Assembly (NCBI GenBank): GCA_904502285.1
Contig: CAJGEC010000011.1
Coordinates: 1 to 59,011, forward strand
DNA: 59,011 bases
Direction of reading: 5' to 3'
From: an uncultured Alistipes sp.
GTDB taxonomy: Bacteria; Bacteroidota; Bacteroidia; Bacteroidales; Rikenellaceae
The position numbers were made by a program, and so were the translations under genes. This document shows positions 51,342 through 58,787 of the stretch, piece by piece. Numbering within the stretch: position 1 is the stretch's first letter; every line of letters starts with the position of its first letter. The notes under the pieces are model-generated. The model did not search any database and was not told the origin of the DNA. It was given only the letters and a program-made list of their open reading frames with translations.

Positions 51342-52220
51342 ATGAGATCTTTCAACACAACAAAAACCATCGCTTTAGCCACCCTCCTGCTCGCCATAGG
51401 CACAGTGGCACAGGCTCAGAGCAACCAACAAGTAATGGTCAAGGAGTGGCGCGATGGCGACTACATCGTACGTCGCTACATCGTCACCAACGACACCCCT
51501 CACCAAGCCGAGTATGAGATACACTATGCCATCAACTCGGCCTCGACAGCCACTGACTTCGACCAAAATGGCGAGGAGTTGGGCCGTCTGGATAACTTCT
51601 TCAACCAACTCAAGAACGACACCCTCCGCCACGTATCGAGCATCGCCATCACGGGATATGCCTCACCCGACGGCACACCTAAGTTCAACAGCGACTTAGC
51701 ACGCCAGCGAGCACAGCAACTCGGCCAGATGATAGCACAACGATACAACCTCAATGGTAGCAACATCACCATAACCTCGCACGTGGAGCCGTGGAGCGCA
51801 ACGACAGATGCCATAGAGCACTCATCGCTCAAGAACCGCGACAAGCTGGTAACCTTGGTAAACTCCGACAAAGCCCCTATGGCCGTAGACTATCAGCTTA
51901 AGGGTGAAGGTCAGGCGTGGCAGTGGCTCAAGAGTGATGTGTTGCCAGATATGAGACGTGCCGTGGTGACGGTATCATATACCGAGGATGGTATGGAGGA
52001 TAGGCGCGAATATTCGCCCAGCAGACCTCAGACACGCGAAGTTATCATCGTGGAGGAGATAGAGGTGCCTAAACACCACAACAAAGAGGCCCATCACAAA
52101 GATAAAAGGCACGACAAAGAGGAGAAGCACAAACGAAAGAGAGATGTCGTGGTTGTGAATGAATGGGAGGGCGTAATCATCGACTTAGGCGCTGCAACGG
52201 AGGGCTATGCCGAGGAGTAA
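51342..52220 (+). CDS. OmpA-like exported protein with Lys/His-rich C-terminal tail
   Basis: A 292-residue protein with a signal peptide (about 1-26, ending VAQAQ). The middle (about 95-185) reads as an OmpA-like peptidoglycan-binding fold: ITGYASPDGTPKFNSDLARQRAQQL is the core helix segment. The C-terminal part (about 235-270) is rich in Lys, His, Asp and Glu and may be disordered or metal binding. ATG 51342 is chosen over ATG 51318 because it directly begins the signal peptide. It probably tethers the envelope to peptidoglycan. Confidence 0.78.
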   Translation: MRSFNTTKTIALATLLLAIGTVAQAQSNQQVMVKEWRDGDYIVRRYIVTNDTPHQAEYEIHYAINSASTATDFDQNGEELGRLDNFFNQLKNDTLRHVSSIAITGYASPDGTPKFNSDLARQRAQQLGQMIAQRYNLNGSNITITSHVEPWSATTDAIEHSSLKNRDKLVTLVNSDKAPMAVDYQLKGEGQAWQWLKSDVLPDMRRAVVTVSYTEDGMEDRREYSPSRPQTREVIIVEEIEVPKHHNKEAHHKDKRHDKEEKHKRKRDVVVVNEWEGVIIDLGAATEGYAEE

Positions 52221-52265
52221 AGCTCAATAATTTAGGGAGACAGAATAAACAAATCGTGAAAAAAT

Positions 52266-52297
52266 TTGCAAAAATAGATAGGTTTTCGTATCTTTGC
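52266..52297 (+). promoter_or_regulatory. Promoter (TTTG, N20, TATCTTTG) of the 94-residue gene
   Basis: TTTG at 52266-52269 and TATCTTTG at 52290-52297, an architecture close to that of the Hc1 promoter. It lies about 32 bases upstream of ATG 52330. Confidence 0.6.
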
Positions 52298-52329
52298 ATA
52301 ATAGCAAATTAAACTAAAACCAAAATATT

Positions 52330-52614
52330 ATGGCAAATCTTAGATTTTTAAAGAAGGAGATTGACTACCGCTTGGAGGAGTTCGCATTTGATTGTCATAT
52401 GGCAATCTTCGTACAGCCTGGTAAGGAGGAGAAGGTAGTGGAGTTGATGCAGCGTGGCGTTGAGTTGCGCAACGTACTCTACGTTAAGGCGAACAACCCT
52501 GCAGAGCCTAAGAACCGCTCATTGGTGAAGAAGCACTATGCTGCTTTGCGCCGTGATATGGTTGAGAGCTTCGCTGGTCTCTTCGCTGACCTCAGCGCAG
52601 TTTGCAACGAGTAG
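52330..52614 (+). CDS. Conserved small protein of unknown function
   Basis: A 94-residue mostly helical protein. It has a KEIDYRLEEFAFDC segment near the start, an HMAIFVQPGKEEKV stretch and a KKHYAALRRDMVESF helix near the end. It has no signal peptide or membrane helix, so it is cytoplasmic. I do not recognise a named family. Its strong promoter, resembling that of the nucleoid protein gene, suggests abundant expression. A hairpin follows its stop. Confidence 0.75.
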   Translation: MANLRFLKKEIDYRLEEFAFDCHMAIFVQPGKEEKVVELMQRGVELRNVLYVKANNPAEPKNRSLVKKHYAALRRDMVESFAGLFADLSAVCNE

Positions 52615-52633
52615 TCTCCCTAAATAGTAGACA

Positions 52634-52661
52634 AGGGGCGTGTCCAAACGGACACGCCCTA
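52634..52661. terminator. Terminator after the 94-residue gene
   Basis: A 10-bp GC-rich stem (GGGCGTGTCC / GGACACGCCC) with AAAC loop, between converging genes. Confidence 0.85.
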
Positions 52662-52684
52662 TCTCTTTTGGGTATGGTGCGAAA

Positions 52685-53233
52685 CTAAACCTCCATTCCC
52701 CTTCGTACCCTCGACAAGGTCTCGGCTGAGACAAGGCGCTTAGCCACAGCAAGGGCAAACTCCACGGAGAGGCCCGCACCAGCGGCAGTGATAAGATTGC
52801 CATCCTCGACAACTCCATCACCCACATAGGAGTAGTCGCCCATCTCGTCGATAACCGTAGAGTGGCACGTAAGCCTACTGCCACGACCGACACCCGAAGC
52901 GACCAATACCGTAGGTGCGCCACAGATAGCCGCCACAAGACGACCCGAATTATAGTAGTGGCGAACAACACGGCACACAGCATCCGAACTCCTAAGGTTC
53001 AGATAGCCAGGATTACCCCCTGGCAGAATCAGCGCATCACCATCATCCAACATCTCACCTCCAAGCACCATATCGCAACGGAGTGTAACAAGGCCGTGAG
53101 AGGAGGTGACATCGAGGCTCTCCCCCACCGCCACACGCACAAGTTCCACACCCGCACGGTGCATAACATCTATTGGAGCCAAGGCCTCGACACACTCGAA
53201 ACCATCAGCCAAAAGGATATATACTCGCTTCAT
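52685..53233 (-). CDS. DJ-1/PfpI family protein
   Basis: A 182-residue glutamine-amidotransferase-like protein with the nucleophile elbow AAICGAPTVL (reactive Cys). The N-terminal ILLADGFECVEALAP segment holds the conserved glutamate. Family members act as deglycases, chaperones or hydrolases, and the exact function is not readable. The frame starts at MKRV (53233). Upstream aroB ends at 53236, so the two are essentially adjacent and co-transcribed. Confidence 0.88.
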   Translation of the reverse strand: MKRVYILLADGFECVEALAPIDVMHRAGVELVRVAVGESLDVTSSHGLVTLRCDMVLGGEMLDDGDALILPGGNPGYLNLRSSDAVCRVVRHYYNSGRLVAAICGAPTVLVASGVGRGSRLTCHSTVIDEMGDYSYVGDGVVEDGNLITAAGAGLSVEFALAVAKRLVSAETLSRVRRGMEV

Positions 53234-53235
53234 AA

Positions 53236-54252
53236 TCAAATAAACAGTCGTTCAAATTCATCATACGGCAACTCCCTAACCACCACACTACCAATACGTT
53301 CGGGCAATACCACGCGCAGGATATTATCCCTCTTCTTCTTATCCTGGCGCGTAGCCTTCACCACCTTTGCTATAGGCACAGGCAATTCGAGATTGAAGCC
53401 AAGCGCACGCAACAGTCTCTCAACACGCTCTGCCTCGCCACTCTCCATAATCCCCAATCGCACGGCAGCACGACCAATCATCGCCATACCGATAGCCACA
53501 GCCTCGCCATGGTTAAACTCACGCGTGGTACGCTCGATGGCGTGGCCTATGGTGTGGCCCAAGTTCAAGACCCTGCGTCGGCCACTTTCGCGCTCATCCT
53601 CCTCGACAATAGCACTCTTCACAGCCACAGCACGAAGGACAATCTCCTGAAGTGTCTCCCTCGAAGTGTAGATATCCCCACCAGCCCTTTGCTCCATATA
53701 GTCGAAGAGTTCCACATCGCCAACAATAGCACTCTTAACAACCTCGGCCATACCTGCACGCAACTCCCGCTTAGGCAGTGTAGCGAGCATATCAACGTCG
53801 GAAATCACGAAACGTGGGTGGACAATGGTACCCACCATATTCTTGTAGTCGGCAACATTTACGCCATTCTTGCCACCAATCGAGGCATCGACCTGACCAA
53901 GCAGTGTGGTGGAGACAAAGCCGAAATCTAAGCCTCGCATATAGGTTGCAGCGACATAGCCCGTGATATCTGTGACGATACCACCACCGATGCCCAGCAG
54001 GAAGGTAGAGCGGTCAGCACCCATAGCCATTAGGCGGTCATAGATGGTAGACACCGTAGCGAGACTCTTGTTAGCCTCACCACTGCCAATGATTATATTC
54101 TCGTAGCGTCTGACCAAATCGGGATAGAGCCTATCGATGGTGGCATCCGTGATAACCACCACACGTGACTTTGGCAACACCCTGTCCAAGAGGGTTGCAA
54201 CACGTCCTACGTACAACTTCGTAACCCCTTTTATGCTAAGTTGAGCATCCAT
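53236..54252 (-). CDS. aroB: 3-dehydroquinate synthase
   Basis: A 338-residue enzyme with the NAD-binding GIGGGIVTDITGYVAAT motif and metal ligands in GLGHTIGHAIE-like NLGHTIGHAIE and the late FNHGEAVAIGM. It makes dehydroquinate in the shikimate pathway. It is slightly shorter than E. coli AroB (about 360). The -7 box TACCTTTG is at 54306-54313 on the minus strand. Confidence 0.94.
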   Translation of the reverse strand: MDAQLSIKGVTKLYVGRVATLLDRVLPKSRVVVITDATIDRLYPDLVRRYENIIIGSGEANKSLATVSTIYDRLMAMGADRSTFLLGIGGGIVTDITGYVAATYMRGLDFGFVSTTLLGQVDASIGGKNGVNVADYKNMVGTIVHPRFVISDVDMLATLPKRELRAGMAEVVKSAIVGDVELFDYMEQRAGGDIYTSRETLQEIVLRAVAVKSAIVEEDERESGRRRVLNLGHTIGHAIERTTREFNHGEAVAIGMAMIGRAAVRLGIMESGEAERVERLLRALGFNLELPVPIAKVVKATRQDKKKRDNILRVVLPERIGSVVVRELPYDEFERLFI

Positions 54253-54305
54253 ACTGTATCATTTTTCGACAACGGCACATCGCAGCGCCATTATATACAT
54301 TTATA

Positions 54306-54313
54306 CAAAGGTA
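54306..54313 (-). promoter_or_regulatory. -7 box (TACCTTTG) of aroB
   Basis: Minus-strand TAnnTTTG element about 54 bases upstream of ATG 54252. Confidence 0.6.
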
Positions 54314-54396
54314 GTAAAATAATCCTTATTATAGCACTTATAATACCCAACATAAATTTAATTTAGGTTTTATTTGCAAATAGTTTAAATGTTTTC

Positions 54397-54404
54397 TAAA
54401 TTTG
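54397..54404 (+). promoter_or_regulatory. -7 box (TAAATTTG) of mdh
   Basis: TAnnTTTG element with a leader of about 70 bases before ATG 54477. The 224-base gap between aroB and mdh holds only the two promoters and A/T-rich sequence. Confidence 0.5.
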
Positions 54405-54476
54405 CAATGATTTTGGTTTAACTCTCGATAAGAACAAAAGACAACTAAATAATAACATTTAAAATTAAGTAAAACT

Positions 54477-55469
54477 ATGGCTTTTCTTACAAACGACAAG
54501 CTCGTTATCGTTGGTGCAGCCGGTATGATCGGCTCAAATATGGTACAGTCAGCCCTTATGATGGGTCTTACCAACAACATCTGTCTCTATGACGTATTCT
54601 CTCCAGAGGGCGTGGCAGAGGAGATGCGCCAGAGCGGTTTCGACAATGTAAACATCACTGCAACAACTGACGTTGCTGAGGCTTTCAAGGATGCTAAGTA
54701 TATCATCTCTTCAGGTGGTGCTCCACGTAAGGAGGGTATGACTCGTGAGGACTTGTTGAAGGGCAACTGCGAGATCGCAGAGCAGCTCGGTAAGAATATC
54801 AAGACCTACTGTCCAGATGTTAAGCACGTAGTTATCATCTTCAACCCTGCCGACCTCACTGGTCTTGTAACTCTGCTCTACTCTGGTCTTAAGCCAGGTC
54901 AGGTTACTACCCTTGCAGGTTTGGACACTACACGCCTTAAGAGCGCTTTGGCTAAGAAGTTCGGCGTTATGCAGAGCGAGATCGAGGGTTGCGCAACTTA
55001 TGGTGGTCACGGCGAGCAGATGGCAGTATTCGGCAGCGCAGTGAAGATCGCTGGCCGCAAGCTCACTGACATCATCGGCACCGAAGAGTTCCCAGTTGAG
55101 GAGTGGGAGCAGATGAAGAAGGATGTAACACAGGGCGGTGCTGCTATCATCAAGCTCCGTGGTCGTTCATCATTCCAGAGCCCATCATACCTTTCAGTTG
55201 AGATGATTCGCTCGGTAATGGGTGGCGAGCCATTCCGTTTCCCTGCTGGTACTTACGTATCAAACGAGAAGTACAACCATATTATGATGGCAATGGACAC
55301 TGTTCTCGACCAGAACGGCTGCTCATACAAGATGCCTGTAGGTACCGAGGAGGAGCTTGCTAAGCTTGACGCCTCTTACGCTCACCTCTGCAAGATGCGC
55401 GACGAGTTGGTAACTTTGGGTATCGTTCCAGCTATCGAGGAGTGGTCAAAGATCAACCCAAACTTGTAG
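54477..55469 (+). CDS. mdh: Malate dehydrogenase
   Basis: A 330-residue NAD-dependent dehydrogenase. The Rossmann motif GAAGMIGSNM begins near residue 13, the active-site segment GGHGEQM holds the catalytic histidine, and the substrate loop contains the arginine of APRKEGMTREDL. It converts oxaloacetate to malate, the first reductive step toward succinate. It has a separate promoter with a rather long leader and ends in a hairpin. Confidence 0.93.
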   Translation: MAFLTNDKLVIVGAAGMIGSNMVQSALMMGLTNNICLYDVFSPEGVAEEMRQSGFDNVNITATTDVAEAFKDAKYIISSGGAPRKEGMTREDLLKGNCEIAEQLGKNIKTYCPDVKHVVIIFNPADLTGLVTLLYSGLKPGQVTTLAGLDTTRLKSALAKKFGVMQSEIEGCATYGGHGEQMAVFGSAVKIAGRKLTDIIGTEEFPVEEWEQMKKDVTQGGAAIIKLRGRSSFQSPSYLSVEMIRSVMGGEPFRFPAGTYVSNEKYNHIMMAMDTVLDQNGCSYKMPVGTEEELAKLDASYAHLCKMRDELVTLGIVPAIEEWSKINPNL

Positions 55470-55507
55470 TAGAATAAACTACAACGACGCTCAGCGACGT
55501 ATAAACC

Positions 55508-55548
55508 ATCGGGGCAGGAGGGAGTTTCCTAAATGCCCCGATTTTTAA
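55508..55548 (+). terminator. Terminator after mdh
   Basis: A 9-bp stem (ATCGGGGCA / TGCCCCGAT, 55508-55516 with 55534-55542) followed by TTTT. Confidence 0.85.
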
Positions 55549-55581
55549 TTGCTAAAATCAATTAATATATAGGTATATATT

Positions 55582-55941
55582 ATGAAAATTGCAGTTCCCA
55601 CACGCGACGGACAAATAGATGACCACTTCGGCCACTGCGCATACTACACCATCTTCGATATCGAGGACAACCAAATCGTCTCGACATCACGTCTTGACTC
55701 CCCTGAGGGTTGCGGTTGTAAGTCGAACATAGCATCCGAGATGGAGGCTATGGGTATTAGCGTGATGCTTGCAGGAAATATGGGGCAGGGCGCAAAGAAT
55801 AAACTGGAGAGCCACAATATCCAGGTTATTCGCGGTTGCAAAGGTGTCGTCGAGATGGTCGTGCGTGCCTACCTTCTTGGCTTTATCACCGACTCTGGCG
55901 AGGGTTGCTCTCACCACGAGTGCCACAGCGACCACAAATAG
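55582..55941 (+). CDS. NifX/NifB-type FeMo-cofactor biosynthesis domain protein
   Basis: A 119-residue protein of the dinitrogenase iron-molybdenum cofactor (Nitro_FeMo-Co) family. It begins with the conserved IAVPTRDGQIDDHFGHC segment and has a C-terminal His/Cys-rich tail (CSHHECHSDHK). Such proteins bind metal-sulfur clusters. Outside nitrogen fixers their role is unknown, and no nitrogenase gene is in the window. No clear promoter was seen in the 112-base gap upstream. Confidence 0.88.
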   Translation: MKIAVPTRDGQIDDHFGHCAYYTIFDIEDNQIVSTSRLDSPEGCGCKSNIASEMEAMGISVMLAGNMGQGAKNKLESHNIQVIRGCKGVVEMVVRAYLLGFITDSGEGCSHHECHSDHK

Positions 55942-56018
55942 TTGTATTTTGCAAAGCATTGATATACAGCGACGTCGAAAAAAAGTCGGAAAATAAAGCA
56001 AAAATTATTGCTAAAAAA

Positions 56019-56049
56019 TTTGCAGATTCAAAAATAAGCAGTATATTTG
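56019..56049 (+). promoter_or_regulatory. Promoter (TTTG, N19, TATATTTG) of tRNA-Leu
   Basis: TTTG at 56019-56022 and TATATTTG at 56042-56049. The tRNA begins 25 bases past the box. Confidence 0.65.
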
Positions 56050-56073
56050 CACACCATTTCAGAGAAATCTGAT

Positions 56074-56157
56074 GCCCAGATGGCGGAATCGGTAGACGCG
56101 CTGGTCTCAAACACCAGTAGGTTCACCCCTGTGCCGGTTCGACCCCGGCTCTGGGTA
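56074..56157 (+). tRNA. tRNA-Leu (anticodon CAA)
   Basis: An 84-base class II tRNA. The acceptor stem (GCCCAGA with TCTGGGT), D arm with GGTAGACGC, anticodon stem CTGGT/ACCAG with loop holding CAA (56108-56110), a variable arm and a T arm with GTTCGA flanked by GCCGG/CCGGC are all visible. The discriminator is A157. The CCA end is not encoded. It reads UUG. It is followed after 3 bases by a terminator hairpin. Confidence 0.95.
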
Positions 56158-56160
56158 CTG

Positions 56161-56195
56161 AAAGAGAGAAACGAAAGTTTCTCTCTTTTTTTTGT
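56161..56195 (+). terminator. Terminator after tRNA-Leu
   Basis: A 12-bp perfect stem (AAAGAGAGAAAC / GTTTCTCTCTTT) with a GAAA tetraloop, followed by a long T-run. Confidence 0.9.
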
Positions 56196-56202
56196 CTGTA
56201 TT

Positions 56203-56315
56203 GAGTGGCGTGAGAGTACAGCATACTGTACATCGTGTATGCTTTGTTGGGTGTTGGCAAGCGTGCTTGCCACGCCCAACAAGCCACCCACAGGCTACGC
56301 CGATTCTCGCCACTC
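56203..56315. repeat. Cloverleaf-like inverted-repeat block between tRNA-Leu and hsdM
   Basis: An outer 8-bp stem GAGTGGCG / CGCCACTC (56203-56210 with 56308-56315) encloses a 7-bp hairpin (AGCATAC / GTATGCT, 56220-56226 with 56237-56243) and a long hairpin (56244-56282) of about 17 bp, plus a small GCC/GGC hairpin. The 362-base gap between tRNA-Leu and hsdM holds this block, one terminator-like hairpin and A/T-rich sequence. No family is recognised: it could be a structured RNA, a mobile-element remnant or a recombination site. Confidence 0.6.
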
Positions 56316-56378
56316 TGTCCCTGCCCATCTCCGCGGTACTCACCTTAATTGGCGATTGTCAGAAGTTAGTAAAACTAT

Positions 56379-56421
56379 AGAGTCCTACCAAAAATTATTT
56401 TTAGGTCGGACTCTTTTCTCT
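56379..56421 (+). terminator. Terminator-like hairpin upstream of hsdM
   Basis: Stem AGAGTCCTACC / GGTCGGACTCT with one mismatch, loop of 14 bases, followed by TTTCTCTTT. No annotated gene ends just before it, so it hints at a transcript through the structured block. Confidence 0.65.
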
Positions 56422-56492
56422 TTATAAACTTTAAAACCTCCCCATCCAACCACGAAATAACAAAAAACGATAATTTATTCGCAAATTTTTAC

Positions 56493-56500
56493 TACTTTTA
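56493..56500 (+). promoter_or_regulatory. Possible -7 box (TACTTTTA) of hsdM
   Basis: One base off TAnnTTTG, about 20 bases before ATG 56520. Confidence 0.3.
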
Positions 56501-56519
56501 CTACAAAATTTCAACTACT

Positions 56520-58031
56520 ATGGCTAAACTCAATACAGCAGATATCGGTTTTGAAGATCAGATTTGGAAGGCGGCGGACAAGATGCGCGGTAACCTCGAC
56601 GCTTCGGAGTATAAATCCGTGGTGCTTGGTCTTATCTTCTTGAAGTATATTTCGGATAAGTTCGAGGCTCGCTATCAGGCACTTGTCGATGAGGGTGAGG
56701 GCTTCGAGGAGGATAAGGACGAGTACACCGCCGAGAATATCTTCTATGTCCCTACTGAGGCTCGTTGGTCGGTCATTGCTGCTGTGGCTCATACGCCAGA
56801 GATTGGCACTACTATCGACAACGCTATGCGTGCTATCGAGAAGGAGAACCGCCGACTGAAAGATATTCTGCCCAAGAACTTCGCACGCCCCGAACTCGAC
56901 AAGCGCCGCTTGGGCGATGTGGTCGATCTGTTCACCAATATCAAGATGCACGAGCACGGCGACTCGAAGGATATCCTCGGTCGTGCCTACGAATACTGCC
57001 TCTCGAAGTTTGCCGAGGCGGAGGGCAAATTGGCGGGCGAGTTTTACACCCCTGCCTGCATCGTCAAGACACTTGTTAATGTCTTGGAGCCATACCGAGG
57101 CCGTGTCTATGACCCTTGCTGTGGCTCGGGCGGTATGTTTGTGCAGTCGGCAAGGTTTATCGAGAGCCACGCCGGCAATATCAACCAAATCTCGGTCTAT
57201 GGCCAGGACTCTAACCCTACAACCTGGAAGATGGCGCAGATGAACTTGGCCATTCGTGGCATCGAGGCCGACCTCGGACAGTATAACGCCGACACCTTCT
57301 TCAACGACTGCCACCCGACTTTGAAGGCGGACTTTGTCTTGGCTAACCCGCCATTCAACCTCTCCGACTGGGGCGCAGACAAGCTCGCTGACGATGTGCG
57401 CTGGAAGTTCGGTACACCGCCTAATGGCAACGCCAACTTTGCGTGGATTCAGCACATTATCCACCACCTCGCACCTGCAGGCCGTGCGGGCGTTGTGCTT
57501 GCTAATGGCTCGCTGTCGAGCCAGAGCGGTGGCGAGGGAGATATTCGCCGTAAGTTGGTCGAGGCCGATTTGGTTGATTGTATCGTGGCTATGCCGTCGC
57601 AGTTGTTCTACACTACACAGATACCCGTTTCGATCTGGTTTTTCAATAAGGCGAAGAAGCAGAAGGGCAAGACTCTGTTTATTGATGCCCGCAACCTCGG
57701 CACTATGGTTACGCGCAAACTGCGTGAACTGACCGATGGTGCGGAGGGCGATATTATGCGTATTGCCAATACCTATAAGGCGTTTGCCGAAGGTACACTC
57801 GCCGATGAAAAGGGCTTCTGCGCTGTGGTTGATATTCAGAATATTGCGGAGCAGGACTTTATACTCACTCCTGGCCGCTATGTAGGCATTGCCGAGCAGG
57901 AGCAGGACGCCGAGCCATTCGAGGAGAAGATGCAGCGTCTTACGGGCGAACTCGCCACCCTTTTTGAACAGTCGCACACCCTCGAAGCCGAAATCAAAAA
58001 ACAACTCGAAAGTATTGGGTATAAATTGTAG
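56520..58031 (+). CDS. hsdM: Type I restriction-modification system methyltransferase subunit M
   Basis: A 503-residue N6-adenine methyltransferase. The HsdM N-terminal helical domain (about 10-140) is followed by the catalytic domain with SAM motif I DPCCGSGGMF and the catalytic NPPF motif, both intact. It modifies the half-methylated recognition site chosen by HsdS. It heads the operon hsdM, unknown gene, hsdS (window end), with 5 bases to the next start. The hsdR gene is not visible and may lie beyond the window. Confidence 0.95.
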   Translation: MAKLNTADIGFEDQIWKAADKMRGNLDASEYKSVVLGLIFLKYISDKFEARYQALVDEGEGFEEDKDEYTAENIFYVPTEARWSVIAAVAHTPEIGTTIDNAMRAIEKENRRLKDILPKNFARPELDKRRLGDVVDLFTNIKMHEHGDSKDILGRAYEYCLSKFAEAEGKLAGEFYTPACIVKTLVNVLEPYRGRVYDPCCGSGGMFVQSARFIESHAGNINQISVYGQDSNPTTWKMAQMNLAIRGIEADLGQYNADTFFNDCHPTLKADFVLANPPFNLSDWGADKLADDVRWKFGTPPNGNANFAWIQHIIHHLAPAGRAGVVLANGSLSSQSGGEGDIRRKLVEADLVDCIVAMPSQLFYTTQIPVSIWFFNKAKKQKGKTLFIDARNLGTMVTRKLRELTDGAEGDIMRIANTYKAFAEGTLADEKGFCAVVDIQNIAEQDFILTPGRYVGIAEQEQDAEPFEEKMQRLTGELATLFEQSHTLEAEIKKQLESIGYKL

Positions 58032-58036
58032 TTTTT

Positions 58037-58783
58037 ATGTGTTCTTGGGGACTTAACGAATGGGGCGATATTGCCAATATCGTAATAGCTCTTGCATCGG
58101 TAGCAACGGCTATTGTTACGGCTATTGTTTTGCATAAACAGCACAATTTGCAAAAAGAACAACATAAGTTAGACCAATCTAAGCACACTCTTGAGCTGCA
58201 AAAGTTTGAGGCTCAAAAGCAAGAGCATCAACCAATATTTCACTTCAGGAGGTTGGATGATTGCTTGGAGATATGTAATAGCGGAGAAAAACTTGCTCAA
58301 CCTATTAAGTTTAGAATTTCATCAATGGCATACATATGTTTTTCGATTTTTCATTTTGGTCGAATAATAGAGTATGTTACTTGTGTTCCTGTCAAGATCT
58401 ATAGAGAATGTAAATGTCAGGATGAGTTAGATGGCGTAGTTGCAAGATGTCATTTTAACAAAGACGAGCGAGAGTTGCTTCACAACAAATGCACAGAGGT
58501 AGTTAATAGTCTTGTAGATGACAAGCAAATTCAAATGAGAGTTCACCCAATGTCAGGTGTTGCTGTTAGGGATAGCGAGCTAATTGCAATAGAATATACA
58601 GATGTGTACAAGCAAACACATAGGCTTTTCTATAAAGATTCTATTCCTATTACAGGCGAATCGTACGAAAAGATTATGCAGGCTATGATGCAAGTTAGTC
58701 GTATCCCGTTGCAAATTGATAAGATAGATGTTGAAAATATCAAGCAAACGGTTTTGCAATTTAGGACTATTAAGAATTGGTAA
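58037..58783 (+). CDS. Membrane-anchored coiled-coil protein of unknown family inside the hsd operon
   Basis: A 248-residue protein lying between hsdM and hsdS, with gaps of 5 and 4 bases, so it is surely co-transcribed. An N-terminal membrane helix (about 10-33) is followed by a charged coiled coil rich in Gln, His, Lys and Glu (about 35-65) and a soluble C-terminal part (about 68-248) containing several cysteines (CLEICNSG, YRECKCQDE, ARCHF, NKCTE). No family is recognised. The DNA is visibly more A/T-rich than hsdM, suggesting recent acquisition. Confidence 0.75.
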   Translation: MCSWGLNEWGDIANIVIALASVATAIVTAIVLHKQHNLQKEQHKLDQSKHTLELQKFEAQKQEHQPIFHFRRLDDCLEICNSGEKLAQPIKFRISSMAYICFSIFHFGRIIEYVTCVPVKIYRECKCQDELDGVVARCHFNKDERELLHNKCTEVVNSLVDDKQIQMRVHPMSGVAVRDSELIAIEYTDVYKQTHRLFYKDSIPITGESYEKIMQAMMQVSRIPLQIDKIDVENIKQTVLQFRTIKNW

Positions 58784-58787
58784 TTAT

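Noticed and set aside
55582..55941. Nitrogen fixation locus
   Set aside because: Only a small NifX/NifB-type domain protein is present. No nitrogenase or cofactor assembly gene lies nearby, and such proteins are common in non-fixers.
56511..58004. A 497-codon open frame antisense to hsdM
   Set aside because: It covers hsdM almost exactly, has no family resemblance and arises from codon bias on the opposite strand. hsdM itself has intact catalytic motifs.
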